Assembly: GCA_905480235.1 (NCBI GenBank)
Contig: CAJQPP010000013.1
Coordinates: 1-64,000, forward strand
Length of the DNA: 64,000 bases
Direction: 5' to 3'
Origin: an uncultured Pirellulaceae bacterium
GTDB lineage: Bacteria > Planctomycetota > Planctomycetia > Pirellulales > Pirellulaceae
The notes under the pieces were generated by a model. It saw only the letters and a list, made by a program, of their open reading frames with translations, did no database searches and was not told the origin of the DNA. The position numbers were made by a program, and so were the translations under genes. The stretch's first letter is position 1, and each line of letters begins with the position of its first letter. Shown in pieces: positions 53,947 through 63,226 of the stretch.

Positions 53947-54034
53947 ATCTTGTTGGGAACAGATAAATGCCCGTGGGTCCTTTTTTCCTTATGCCGTAGA
54001 AACTTCCCTTAGCTTACCACTGAAAGGATGTTCT

Positions 54035-55279
54035 TTGAACATTTTGATCGTAGAAGACCCGGACGTTGCCCATCTCGCACCGGTAACTACCGGCCGAGCG
54101 ATGGCTTTGGTGACCTGCGCAGGATGGCGGTTGTACGACCTGGTAAAAGAGATCTCATCGGAGATCACCTTTTTGGTCCGCGATTACCTCGCGGCTACCG
54201 TCGCGGCCGATCTTCCCGATGTTTCGGTCAATGAGTGGGGTGATGATTCGTTTCTGATGTTAAACGCGCGGTTGGCTCCCACAGCGTCCAACCTAGCCGC
54301 TCTGCAATCGTGGATGCAAGACAACTCGCACAAAACAGACCCCTCGGTGTTGGTGACATCCGGACAGGTGGTTGCTGCAATTGCAACGAAGCAGGAGATG
54401 CAAACATCCGGCTTGTGCGATCTTGGATTGAAGCAATTCAAGGACGCCGGCTATCAGCCATGCGAACAATCTTTAGATATTATCAAATCCTTGCATGACC
54501 TGATCCGCATCAATGAACACTCCCTCACCGACAATTTGAATGGTCGCTTAAAGCGTAAGTCCTATTTTGAAATTGCGGACGGCGTTTTTTCCGCTGATGA
54601 TCGGCCTCTCCCCGATCATATTGTCACGGGCACTCAAACCGGTCCCATCGTCCTTGAAACAGGCTGGTCCATCGGACCGTTTACATTGTTGCAAGGTCCC
54701 ATTTTCATGGATACCCATAGTCGAATTAACGAACATGCTGCGATCAAGGAATCCGTTTCCATTGGTCCTACTTGTAAGATCGGGGGCGAAGTAGAAGCAA
54801 CCGTCATAGAAGGTTTTTCAAATAAACAGCACCACGGATTTCTCGGCCACAGTTACCTGGGAAGTTGGATCAATCTCGGTGCCGGCACCTGTAACAGCGA
54901 CCTAAAAAACACCTATGGTTTGGTCAACATGCAACATGGCAACCAAAGAATTAATACTGGCATGCAGTTTGTTGGGTGTTTTATCGGTGACTATGCCAAA
55001 ACCGCCATCAACACTTCTATTTTTACCGGCAAGACGATCGGCGCCTGCAGTATGGTTTACGGTGTCGCCAGTAAAAACGTATCTGCGTTCACTAACGATG
55101 CACAGTTGTGGGGGCGGGCGACGGAAATTAGTCCCCAAGTAATGATCCAAACTCAAAAGCGCATGTTTGAGCGCCGCCATCGGATTCAACGCGATTGCGA
55201 TCAACATCTGCTGAAGTCCATGTTCGAGTTAACCCGTCAAGAACGAAACGGTTTGATTTGCGAACCACTCGTTTTTTGA
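54035..55279 (+). CDS. Alternative GlmU-like protein (nucleotidyltransferase plus left-handed beta-helix)
   Basis: A TTG at 54035 with GAAAGGA seven bases upstream is the start. The N-terminal half ('MNILIVEDPDVAHLAPVTTGR', 'LLNARLAPTASNLAAL', a diverged sugar nucleotidyltransferase) and a C-terminal left-handed beta-helix of acyltransferase type ('IGPFTLLQGPIFMDTHSRI', 'SIGPTCKIGGEVEATVIEGF', 'KQHHGFLGHSYLGSWINLGAG') match the alternative GlmU family described in Bacteroidetes and others (UDP-GlcNAc pyrophosphorylase/GlcN-1-P acetyltransferase). It would supply UDP-N-acetylglucosamine for envelope sugars. No other amino-sugar gene is adjacent. Confidence 0.85.
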   Translation: MNILIVEDPDVAHLAPVTTGRAMALVTCAGWRLYDLVKEISSEITFLVRDYLAATVAADLPDVSVNEWGDDSFLMLNARLAPTASNLAALQSWMQDNSHKTDPSVLVTSGQVVAAIATKQEMQTSGLCDLGLKQFKDAGYQPCEQSLDIIKSLHDLIRINEHSLTDNLNGRLKRKSYFEIADGVFSADDRPLPDHIVTGTQTGPIVLETGWSIGPFTLLQGPIFMDTHSRINEHAAIKESVSIGPTCKIGGEVEATVIEGFSNKQHHGFLGHSYLGSWINLGAGTCNSDLKNTYGLVNMQHGNQRINTGMQFVGCFIGDYAKTAINTSIFTGKTIGACSMVYGVASKNVSAFTNDAQLWGRATEISPQVMIQTQKRMFERRHRIQRDCDQHLLKSMFELTRQERNGLICEPLVF

Positions 55280-55311
55280 ATCTCAAAGCGTACAATCGTG
55301 TTTCGCTTCCA

Positions 55312-55339
55312 TCCAAAGCTAATGCGGCTTTTTGGATCG
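55312..55339 (+). terminator. Possible terminator after the GlmU-like gene
   Basis: Stem ATCCAAAGC/GCTTTTTGGAT around TAATGCG, with a T-rich side and a small bulge; 35 bases past the stop. Confidence 0.4.
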
Positions 55340-55394
55340 CTTAGCGTTTACTCAGAACCGCTCAATCGTGTCGCATTCCAGGACTCCCGTTTAG

Positions 55395-56285
55395 ATGTCA
55401 ATTGCTGCTTTTTATAAAGACACGGGTGACGAACCCGCAATCTCGTTTGAACTTTTTCCACCTAAGACGGAAAAAGGCAAGCTCGCTATGTTCGGCCATC
55501 TTGAACGGTTATTAAGTTTCCAGCCCCGCTTTATTACTTGCACCTACGGCGCAGGCGGATCCACTAGAGACAAGACGCTGGAGATTGTCGGTGAAGTAAA
55601 ACGCAAGTATCACATTCCCGTGGCCAGTCATTTGACAATTGTGGATGCAACACAAGACGATCTGCGCGACTACCTGGCTGCCGCCCAGCGAGATCAAGTA
55701 GATTATATTGTTGCTTTACGCGGTGATCCGCCATCAGGGCGAAGCTTTTTTCAGGCCGCCTCGGGAGGTCTACGATACGCCAATGAGCTTGTCTCTTTGA
55801 TCCACAAAGAGTTTCCCGAATTTGGTGTGGCAGTCGCCGGATATCCGGAAACCCATCAGGAATCGACCAGTCCCGACGACGATCTGACAAACCTAAAACG
55901 CAAGATCGACGCCGGCGCAGATATCGTAATTACCCAGCTCTTTTACGACAACGAAGATTTCTACCGATTTCGTGACCGCTGCGACGATATCGGTATCAAC
56001 GTTCCAATCGTGCCTGGAATCCTTCCCGCACTGAGCTTGAAACAGGTCAAGAAGATTACCCGCCTATGCGGTTCGCGTTTGCCCAAAGAATTTGAAAGTC
56101 GGTTCCATCAAAAGCCCGACGATGACGCTTGGCAAAGGCAGGTTGGCATCGATCACTCCGCTCACCAGGTTGAAGATCTAATCAAGCAAGGTGTGCCAGG
56201 ATTGCATTTCTACGTCTTGAACAAGTCGGAATCGACAACTGCCATCCTTGACTCGCTCGATTCTCTCGGCCGCTTGTCGGTGTAA
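55395..56285 (+). CDS. metF: Methylenetetrahydrofolate reductase
   Basis: Reduces 5,10-methylene- to 5-methyl-tetrahydrofolate with FAD and NAD(P)H for methionine synthesis. The N-terminal strand 'AISFELFPPKTEKG' carries the catalytic Glu, then 'FITCTYGAGGSTRDKT', 'VASHLTIVDATQDDL', 'DYIVALRGDPPSG' and 'GADIVITQLFYDNEDFYRF' follow in family order on the (beta/alpha)8 barrel. The length of 296 equals E. coli MetF, without a regulatory domain. It ends 14 bases before the convergent sufE. Confidence 0.95.
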   Translation: MSIAAFYKDTGDEPAISFELFPPKTEKGKLAMFGHLERLLSFQPRFITCTYGAGGSTRDKTLEIVGEVKRKYHIPVASHLTIVDATQDDLRDYLAAAQRDQVDYIVALRGDPPSGRSFFQAASGGLRYANELVSLIHKEFPEFGVAVAGYPETHQESTSPDDDLTNLKRKIDAGADIVITQLFYDNEDFYRFRDRCDDIGINVPIVPGILPALSLKQVKKITRLCGSRLPKEFESRFHQKPDDDAWQRQVGIDHSAHQVEDLIKQGVPGLHFYVLNKSESTTAILDSLDSLGRLSV

Positions 56286-56299
56286 TCCAAAAAGTTCGC

Positions 56300-56746
56300 T
56301 CAGGCAGTCGCTTCGATTTTCACGCAGAGTTCGCGAATTCGCCCGACCATGGAAAATAGGCCGTTGCGACGGTTGGGGCTCAAGTGCTGGTTTAGGCCAA
56401 GCGAGCTGAAAAATGCTTGGGGGTCTTCTGCGATTGCCGCCGCTGGTGTCTTTCCGTTGTAGAGGGACAACAGCAATACAATTAGGCCTTTGACAATCAT
56501 CGAGTCACTGTCTGCTGAAATGGCGATCTTCGTCGAATCACTTGCTGAATCTAGATGCGACTTCAGGGCCAGCCAAACAGTACTCATACACCCGTGTACT
56601 TTGTTTTCCTCGACTTTCAAATCGAGGTTCATGGCCGGCAAGTCGCGGCCAATGTCCAAAATAAATTCATACCGCTCCTCCCAGTCTTCGAGTTCTTCGA
56701 ATGTCTCGAGTAGTTCAGAAATGGGGGGTGGAAACTCAGTCGGCAT
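56300..56746 (-). CDS. sufE: SufE-family Fe-S cluster assembly sulfur acceptor
   Basis: Takes persulfide sulfur from a cysteine desulfurase (SufS). The active Cys is in 'KVHGCMSTVWLA' (family VxGCxSxVWL), at about residue 52. The rest follows the SufE fold: 'LETFEELEDWEERYEFILDIGRDLP' before it, and 'IVKGLIVLLLSLYNGKTPAAI' and 'LSPNRRNGLFSMVGRIREL' after it. The length of 148 is typical. No sufS or sufBCD genes are in the window. Convergent with metF. Confidence 0.93.
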   Translation of the reverse strand: MPTEFPPPISELLETFEELEDWEERYEFILDIGRDLPAMNLDLKVEENKVHGCMSTVWLALKSHLDSASDSTKIAISADSDSMIVKGLIVLLLSLYNGKTPAAAIAEDPQAFFSSLGLNQHLSPNRRNGLFSMVGRIRELCVKIEATA

Positions 56747-56937
56747 GATCGTGCTTAAAAAATTTTTCGGTGTTAAGGGTAATGCTAGTCACCCACCTCG
56801 CAAAAGAAAACGGCTTATCCAACCGCGTGGTCGTTTTCTGCCCTTTTCACGTGTGCGCGTAACTCACCTAACCAAGAATTTGGGCCTATTCGGAATACCC
56901 AAGCTCTACGAATCAAGCCTTAGAGAGCCGTTACGAA

Positions 56938-57786
56938 CTAAGCCGCGCGTTTCAAAACCGATCGCAATTCGTTCATTTCCACTTGCATCGCCTGTACTTC
57001 AGCGGCTAGCGCTTGGTAATCGGTTGCACCATTAGACGTGGGTGCGTACTCCAGAATCGATTGACCAAAACTGGGAGCTTCGGCCAAACGTATATTTTTG
57101 CGGATGCGGGTTTCAAATATCTTCGCGCCCGACCAGATGCTGCGCTGCAAGCGTTCTTGCTCAAAAAAGTCAGCTACGTCGCCCATCACCTCATTAGCCA
57201 ATCGTGTACCGCTCTCAGCCATACAATACAAAACGCCCGACAATCTCAGACCTCGATTAAGACGCGTAGCAACGATATCGATCGTTCCAAGCAACTTGCT
57301 GAGGCCATGCAAGGCTAAAAAATGCGGCTGCAAAGGCAAGAAGACCTCATTGGCACACGTTAACGCGTTGGTGGTCAGAATACCCAGCGATGGCGGACAA
57401 TCGAGTATGACGTAATCAAACTCAGCCGCGTCTGCTGCTAGGCGATCTTTCAGAATCATCTCCCGACCTACCTCGCCGGCTAACTCCATCTCGGCAGCCG
57501 CCAAATCGAGGTGAGAGGGTGTGACCCAAAGATTGTCGGTGGCCCGCAGGCGAACCTCGGAGATGGGCTGTCCATCGGTTAACACCTGATAGATCGACCC
57601 TTCACCGTCCAAAGCTGCTAAGCCTAGGTGCAGCGACGCATGAGCTTGAGGATCTAAATCAATCAACCAAACTCGCTTGCCCGTGGCCGCCAGTGAGGCG
57701 CTCAAGTTAACGGCTGACGTCGTTTTTCCTACGCCACCTTTTTGGTTGATAATTGCGATCGTTCTGGTTCGGTTTCCGGATGACAT
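56938..57786 (-). CDS. ParA-family ATPase (chromosome/plasmid partitioning)
   Basis: Deviant Walker A 'INQKGGVGKTTSAVNLSASLA' (residues 13-33), switch 'LIDLDPQAHAS', Walker B-like 'FDYVILDCPPSLGILTTNAL', and the C-terminal 'ETRIRKNIRLAEAPSFGQSI', which is the ParA/Soj ending. The length of 282 is that of chromosomal Soj-type proteins without an N-terminal helix-turn-helix. A ribosome site AGGAG precedes the ATG. parB is not next to it, so a chromosomal ParA or an orphan cargo-positioning ATPase are both possible. Confidence 0.9.
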   Translation of the reverse strand: MSSGNRTRTIAIINQKGGVGKTTSAVNLSASLAATGKRVWLIDLDPQAHASLHLGLAALDGEGSIYQVLTDGQPISEVRLRATDNLWVTPSHLDLAAAEMELAGEVGREMILKDRLAADAAEFDYVILDCPPSLGILTTNALTCANEVFLPLQPHFLALHGLSKLLGTIDIVATRLNRGLRLSGVLYCMAESGTRLANEVMGDVADFFEQERLQRSIWSGAKIFETRIRKNIRLAEAPSFGQSILEYAPTSNGATDYQALAAEVQAMQVEMNELRSVLKRAA

Positions 57787-57955
57787 CGAGGAAACTCCTT
57801 TTTCCTGAATCGACGGGCGATTGCGGCACGTCGGGTGATTTTAACCTCGAGAGTATAGTTGGACCCTTGGTTTTGATCCTAGGTTAATTCTGCTAGCTAT
57901 TTCGACGATATCGGTCGCCACAATCTATGCAAGGTTGGCTGCAACGCGGGCGGGC

Positions 57956-58624
57956 TTACTTATTTTTATCCACCGGCGTCAACTTGAATGCGTTGAAGAA
58001 TCGATCGGCCAATGCCTCATCCGGAGCTGTGCTTCCGGTGCGGATAATAGATATCTGAAAGACCCGCCGGCCGTCTAATATCAGTTGCGAGTGACCGGCG
58101 ATTTCTCGTCCGCGTTGCATGCCTCGATAAGCGAATCGACGCGCCATATGCCCGTCGATTTTCTGTCGATCAATATTGTCCGTTTCCTCGTCAGCGTTGG
58201 CATCCCAAGGCACGAGTTTGGAAGGGATCAATCTAAGTAACGTTCCAGCGATACCGCCATCGAGTATTTCATTCCGTTGTTTATCATTTTTCGGTATTTC
58301 CTGAACATCGTGATAGGCAATTACGACGTTCAATTTTCCCTTTTGCAGGGCAACGATATACATTTGTATTGGTGATTTTTCGTCGGCATTGAGTGCAATC
58401 TCTCGGGAAACCAGGCGTGGTTCACCTGGCAAGAGCGCCTCAAATCCGCTGCCTTCGGGACTGATGGACTGCCAAATGATGTCCGACGAATTTAGGGTCG
58501 TTTTGGCGGTGGATGGCGGGCTCTTTTCTCCTGCCTCTTGACCCTTGAGCGGATATTGGCAAGCGCACAGTCCCGCCACCAAAACCAGGAAAACTGTCGT
58601 CGAGTGAGCATGTTTGTTCGTCAT
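57956..58624 (-). CDS. Secreted hypothetical protein
   Basis: Residues 7-25 are a signal peptide ('STTVFLVLVAGLCACQYPL'); the Cys in 'GLCAC' might make it a lipoprotein. The mature part (about 190 residues) begins 'DIIWQSISPEGSGFEALLPGEPRLVSR', similar to a common planctomycete opening (FEVLMPGKP-like), followed by 'KLNVVIAYHDVQEIP' and the strand-rich 'HMARRFAYRGMQRGREIAGHSQLI' and 'RVFQISIIRTGS' and ends in 'ADRFFNAFKLTP'. That repeated layout of an oxidative-stress or lipoprotein-like beta domain is known but without function. Confidence 0.7.
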   Translation of the reverse strand: MTNKHAHSTTVFLVLVAGLCACQYPLKGQEAGEKSPPSTAKTTLNSSDIIWQSISPEGSGFEALLPGEPRLVSREIALNADEKSPIQMYIVALQKGKLNVVIAYHDVQEIPKNDKQRNEILDGGIAGTLLRLIPSKLVPWDANADEETDNIDRQKIDGHMARRFAYRGMQRGREIAGHSQLILDGRRVFQISIIRTGSTAPDEALADRFFNAFKLTPVDKNK

Positions 58625-58997
58625 AGCCAGTGATCCGCCGTGTATTACCCGAGCTTACGCAATTGAATCGATTGGAGATTCACGATGAATCAACCGCTTG
58701 GGTCTGTCAAATAGAGTGATAATGGTTCTATTTATAGGGAATTTTCCGACCATGATGGATTCTTTTTCTGTGTGAATCGCTGGAATTTGATCCCTGAAAT
58801 TTCCTTGTAAAGAAACTCGGATAAGGCAGCAATTACAAGTTCCGCTGTTTATTATGGGGGAAGCCTTGGGAGGGTTGCCGTCGTTAATCGCGCAATCCCA
58901 CCCGCGCGTCACACACCGCACACCGAAATCAACGAAAAAGCCGTATCCCCGTGTGAAGGCTGAATTTAGCTTTTCTCGCGAGACGATAAATCATTTG
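58625..58997. other. Divergent intergenic region
   Basis: About 370 bases between divergent secreted-protein genes. I find no clear RNA, repeat or gene; the plus-strand frame upstream of 58998 is open but lacks protein character before the signal peptide. Confidence 0.4.
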
Positions 58998-61283
58998 ATG
59001 AACATTGCCCGCCGCCAACATTGGACCACCGTTGTGATACCTTGCCTTATGGCAATAATCGCGACGACTTGTTATGCGCAAGATGACCCGTTTGGCAATT
59101 CTGACGATCCCTTTAATACGGGGGCTCCTGTCCAAGCGGATACCAACGCGCCGATTGCGGCAACCCGGGGTGCCAGTGAAGATCTTTTGAACATCGCTCG
59201 GCCAAATCCGGTGGTCAATGCCATCGTCTCGTCCAATCCGACGCAACCCTTGGACCTCATTAACGCGATTGGCTTGCTGTTAGACATCGACCGCCCGGAT
59301 TTAGCAGCTAGTTACTTAAAACAACTGTCTTCATTGAATCTTAGCGATCAGCAATATTACGATCTTTACAAGCGGGCTGGTTCCGGAAAAATTTTCCGGT
59401 TAGCGACGCAACCCGAATTGGATCCTGAGGGAAAGACGATCGCCAAAGGAATTCTCGACGGGGCCGATCGTTTTGCGACTAACAGCAGTCGCATCAACGA
59501 ACTCGCGGAAAATGCCGTTACCAACGAGGACCGCTACCAACGCAGCCTTGCACTTGCGGACCTCCGATTACTTGGTGACGCGGGCGCTACTGTTTTAATC
59601 GAAAAGTTGGTTGACCCAGCTTATAAAAGTGTCTGGCCGCGTATCCGCCAAGCGATCAGCTTATTCGGCGACTCAGCGGCGGGTCCGTTGTCGGCGGCCC
59701 TGCAATCCAACAGCTTGAAACTGCGCGTCGAAGCTCTGTACCTGTTGCGAAACATCGATACATCGGACGCCGTGGAATCTTTGACCGGCGCGATGCTTTC
59801 TAACACCAGCACTGATTTGCAACGAGACGTGGCATCCCAGAGTTTGAGGCGCTTGCTCGGCCGAGTACCTGACGCCGATGAATCCATTCAACGATTAAGC
59901 CAGTCCACCCAACAGTATTTGTTGGATCAGGTCGCTATCAGCCAAGATCCTGATGACATGGTTAAATGGTGGAGCTGGCAAGATGAGCAGCGAAAATTCG
60001 TTTCCAGCTGGTTAACCGCTCAAACCGTCGCCCGGATCCGCAGCTTTCAAAGGGCCGAGACCTTGGTCGGTTTAGATCCTGACAATCGAGATTACCAAAT
60101 TCTGTATTGGTTAGCTCGCCTGGAAACAGTGAAATTGTCGGGGGGTCAAAACAAACCGCTCCTTCAGAAGATCCTAAAACCGTTGGTTGATGCCCTCGAT
60201 CCGCAACTGGCTAGAGACGTCCTGCACGAGGCCATCCGCACCCAGCGGTTTAACGCAGCCATCGCCAGTTGCGAAATACTGGGTGCTATGGGCGATCCGA
60301 ATCTCCTGAGCACGGGAACAGGTGGCGTTCCGAGTCCACTCATAGAGGCTTTGAACTCGGGTTCTGTCCGTTTGACGGCCGCGGCCGCTGCAGCCATTGG
60401 CAAGATTGACCCGATTCAATCGTTTCCTGGAAGCAGTGATTATCTATCAGCATTGGTTTACTTGTCTCGTTCGAGCGGAAGTCGCTCGGCCATCGTTGGT
60501 CATGCTGATTTGGAGATCGCCCAATCATTGGCAGCCCTAACCAGCCGTCAAGGATTTACCGCACGGGCAGCAACGACCTCGCGAGACATTTTTGCACAAG
60601 CCCAAAGCGATCCAGACCTAAGCTTGATTATTTTGAGCGACAAAGTCTTCCGTCCCAGTTTTTCGGAACTGGTGCAAGCCCTCAGGTCAAATTCCCGTAC
60701 CAGTCACATCCCCATCTTATTGATGGTAGAACCTGAAAACTTGGGTCGAGCCGATCGACTCGCGGTTCGGTACGACGGTATTTTGGTATCACCCATGGTG
60801 ATGAACGAGCGCGTCATTGCCCGGCAAGTCGACAATTTGTTAAGTGGCATCAAATATGACGATGCCAACCAGGCCGAACGCGGCGAGAATGCTGTGAAAG
60901 CGTTGAACCAATTGGATCGATATGCCTCACAACCTGAGAAATACCCTTTCTATGATGTCTTGTCTTATCAAGACGAACTATTGGGTGGTCTGGCATCGCC
61001 TTCGCGAGCTGCCGGTACCTGTCGGGTTTTGGGAGAAATGGGCACGCCGGATGCTCAGCGACGCCTGTTACAATTTGCCAGTAACCTGCAACTGCCCCTC
61101 GAGTTACGCCAAGAAGCCGCAGATGCCTTTGCGGTCGCTGTGCAGAAACGGGGCGTCATGTTGTCAAGGCAACAAATCATGGCTCAGTACGAACGATATA
61201 ACGCCAGTGCTGACGACACAGCCGAATCACGCGCCCTGCTCAGCACCTTGCTAGATGTACTCGAAAGCCGCTCTAGCGATTAA
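58998..61283 (+). CDS. Secreted HEAT-repeat protein with receiver-like domain
   Basis: ATG 58998 gives a signal peptide ('HWTTVVIPCLMAIIATTCYAQ'); the frame is open further upstream but without character. A short Asp/Asn/Pro-rich stretch follows ('DDPFGNSDDPFNTG'). Residues about 185-300 and 410-510 are HEAT-type helical repeats ('YQRSLALADLRLLGDAGATVLIEKL', 'AAGPLSAALQSNSLKLRVEALYLLRNI'). Residues about 530-650 fold like a response-regulator receiver: 'SAIVGHADLEIAQSLAALTSRQGF', 'LSLIILSDKVFRPSF', 'IPILLMVEPENL', 'YDGILVSPMVM'. In it the phosphorylated Asp is Ser and the acidic pair is lost. The C-terminus returns to HEAT repeats. Function unknown. Confidence 0.82.
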   Translation: MNIARRQHWTTVVIPCLMAIIATTCYAQDDPFGNSDDPFNTGAPVQADTNAPIAATRGASEDLLNIARPNPVVNAIVSSNPTQPLDLINAIGLLLDIDRPDLAASYLKQLSSLNLSDQQYYDLYKRAGSGKIFRLATQPELDPEGKTIAKGILDGADRFATNSSRINELAENAVTNEDRYQRSLALADLRLLGDAGATVLIEKLVDPAYKSVWPRIRQAISLFGDSAAGPLSAALQSNSLKLRVEALYLLRNIDTSDAVESLTGAMLSNTSTDLQRDVASQSLRRLLGRVPDADESIQRLSQSTQQYLLDQVAISQDPDDMVKWWSWQDEQRKFVSSWLTAQTVARIRSFQRAETLVGLDPDNRDYQILYWLARLETVKLSGGQNKPLLQKILKPLVDALDPQLARDVLHEAIRTQRFNAAIASCEILGAMGDPNLLSTGTGGVPSPLIEALNSGSVRLTAAAAAAIGKIDPIQSFPGSSDYLSALVYLSRSSGSRSAIVGHADLEIAQSLAALTSRQGFTARAATTSRDIFAQAQSDPDLSLIILSDKVFRPSFSELVQALRSNSRTSHIPILLMVEPENLGRADRLAVRYDGILVSPMVMNERVIARQVDNLLSGIKYDDANQAERGENAVKALNQLDRYASQPEKYPFYDVLSYQDELLGGLASPSRAAGTCRVLGEMGTPDAQRRLLQFASNLQLPLELRQEAADAFAVAVQKRGVMLSRQQIMAQYERYNASADDTAESRALLSTLLDVLESRSSD

Positions 61284-61433
61284 AGTGCCCGTCTAGCCGG
61301 CAGAGCTTACCCCAATTAAGCGTTAAATAGGGCGCTCCGGTCGCGGCCTTTCGAAAAGCCGTTGGGCCATCGCCAATCGCTGGTACAATGCTTTTTTCGG
61401 CATACATTCCCAGTTGCTACTTTTGCACCCGCC

Positions 61434-62492
61434 ATGGATATCGCTCGCTCTACCGATCGACAGAAACACGTCATCGATGGCTTGATCGGCAATAGTCGAG
61501 CCATTCAGAAGGTGATTGATCTCACCCATCGGGCTGCCAGCAGCACCGCCTCTGTGTTGCTGCTGGGCGAAACCGGAACCGGTAAAGAATTGCTTGCTAA
61601 CGCACTGCACCGCAATAGTGCCCGCTCCAGCGGCCCTTTGGTGAAAGTGAACTGCGGCGCGTTGACCGAAAGCCTACTTGAGAGTGAATTATTTGGCCAT
61701 GTTGCAGGTGCTTTTACGGGTGCCGTCGGCAATCGGACCGGTCGCTTTGAGGCGGCGCACATGGGAACCATTTTCCTGGACGAGATCAACTCCACCTCTT
61801 CCATGTTGCAGGTCAAGTTGTTGCGTGTCTTGCAAGAAAAAGAATTCGAACGCGTGGGCGATATCAAAACGATGCAGGTGGATGTGCGAGTCGTCGCTGC
61901 CAGCAATCTGGATCTCTACCGCGAAGTCTCTGAGGGTCGCTTTCGAGCTGACCTGTTCTGGAGATTAAATGTGATGCCAATCCAATTGCCACCCTTGCGC
62001 AGCAGACGCGAAGACATCCCCTTGTTGGTCGATCATTTCTTAAAGCAGTACACGAGAGAAAGTGCCATCGATGTCAATCGCGTGCATCCAGATGCGATGG
62101 CTGCATTGAAGGGATATTCTTGGCCCGGCAATGTAAGAGAATTACAGAACTATATCGAACGTGCCGTTATCCTCAGTAATAGCCGAGAGTTAACACCCGA
62201 CCTATTACCGGGCACGGTTACGGGTACGAAGAAATCCGAGGACGTGATTTATCCGGTGGGCGACCCCAAGAAATTGATCAAAGAGTACGTATTCCATGCA
62301 ATGTCGACGGCGACGCCGGAAGATAAACTCTATTCGAAAATTGTCGAGCCCTTGGAGAAAGAAGTGTTTCTACAAGTCATACAGGCTTGTCGTAGCAAAA
62401 CAAAAGCCGCAGAGCGGCTAGGAATTAACCGCAATACCTTGCACAAAAAGTTGAAAGACTTCGGCCTGGAAAAAGATAGCAACGACTCGTAG
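61434..62492 (+). CDS. Sigma-54-dependent transcriptional activator (AAA+ and Fis HTH, no sensor domain)
   Basis: Start at ATG 61434 ('MDIARSTDRQKHVIDG'). Only about 16 residues precede the AAA+ domain, so no receiver, GAF or PAS sensor is present. Walker A 'LLGETGTGKELL' (43-54), the sigma-54-contacting loop 'GAFTGA' (92-97), Walker B 'GTIFLDEIN' and the arginine-finger region 'FRADLFWRLNVMPI' are intact, then 'YSWPGNVRELQNYIERA'. A Fis-type helix-turn-helix closes the protein ('AAERLGINRNTLHKKLKD'). It drives open-complex formation at -24/-12 promoters. Without its own sensor it may be controlled by level or by a partner. Confidence 0.93.
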   Translation: MDIARSTDRQKHVIDGLIGNSRAIQKVIDLTHRAASSTASVLLLGETGTGKELLANALHRNSARSSGPLVKVNCGALTESLLESELFGHVAGAFTGAVGNRTGRFEAAHMGTIFLDEINSTSSMLQVKLLRVLQEKEFERVGDIKTMQVDVRVVAASNLDLYREVSEGRFRADLFWRLNVMPIQLPPLRSRREDIPLLVDHFLKQYTRESAIDVNRVHPDAMAALKGYSWPGNVRELQNYIERAVILSNSRELTPDLLPGTVTGTKKSEDVIYPVGDPKKLIKEYVFHAMSTATPEDKLYSKIVEPLEKEVFLQVIQACRSKTKAAERLGINRNTLHKKLKDFGLEKDSNDS

Positions 62493-62602
62493 GCCTGAGC
62501 TAAGTGATAGAAGCTACGTATAAGCAACGGCATTTTGTATCTCGGCGCCGACGCAACAACCAGACGTCGTGATTGCTTCGCTGCCAATCGTCTAGCGTAG
62601 CA

Positions 62603-63222
<620 letters not shown>

Positions 63223-63226
<4 letters not shown>

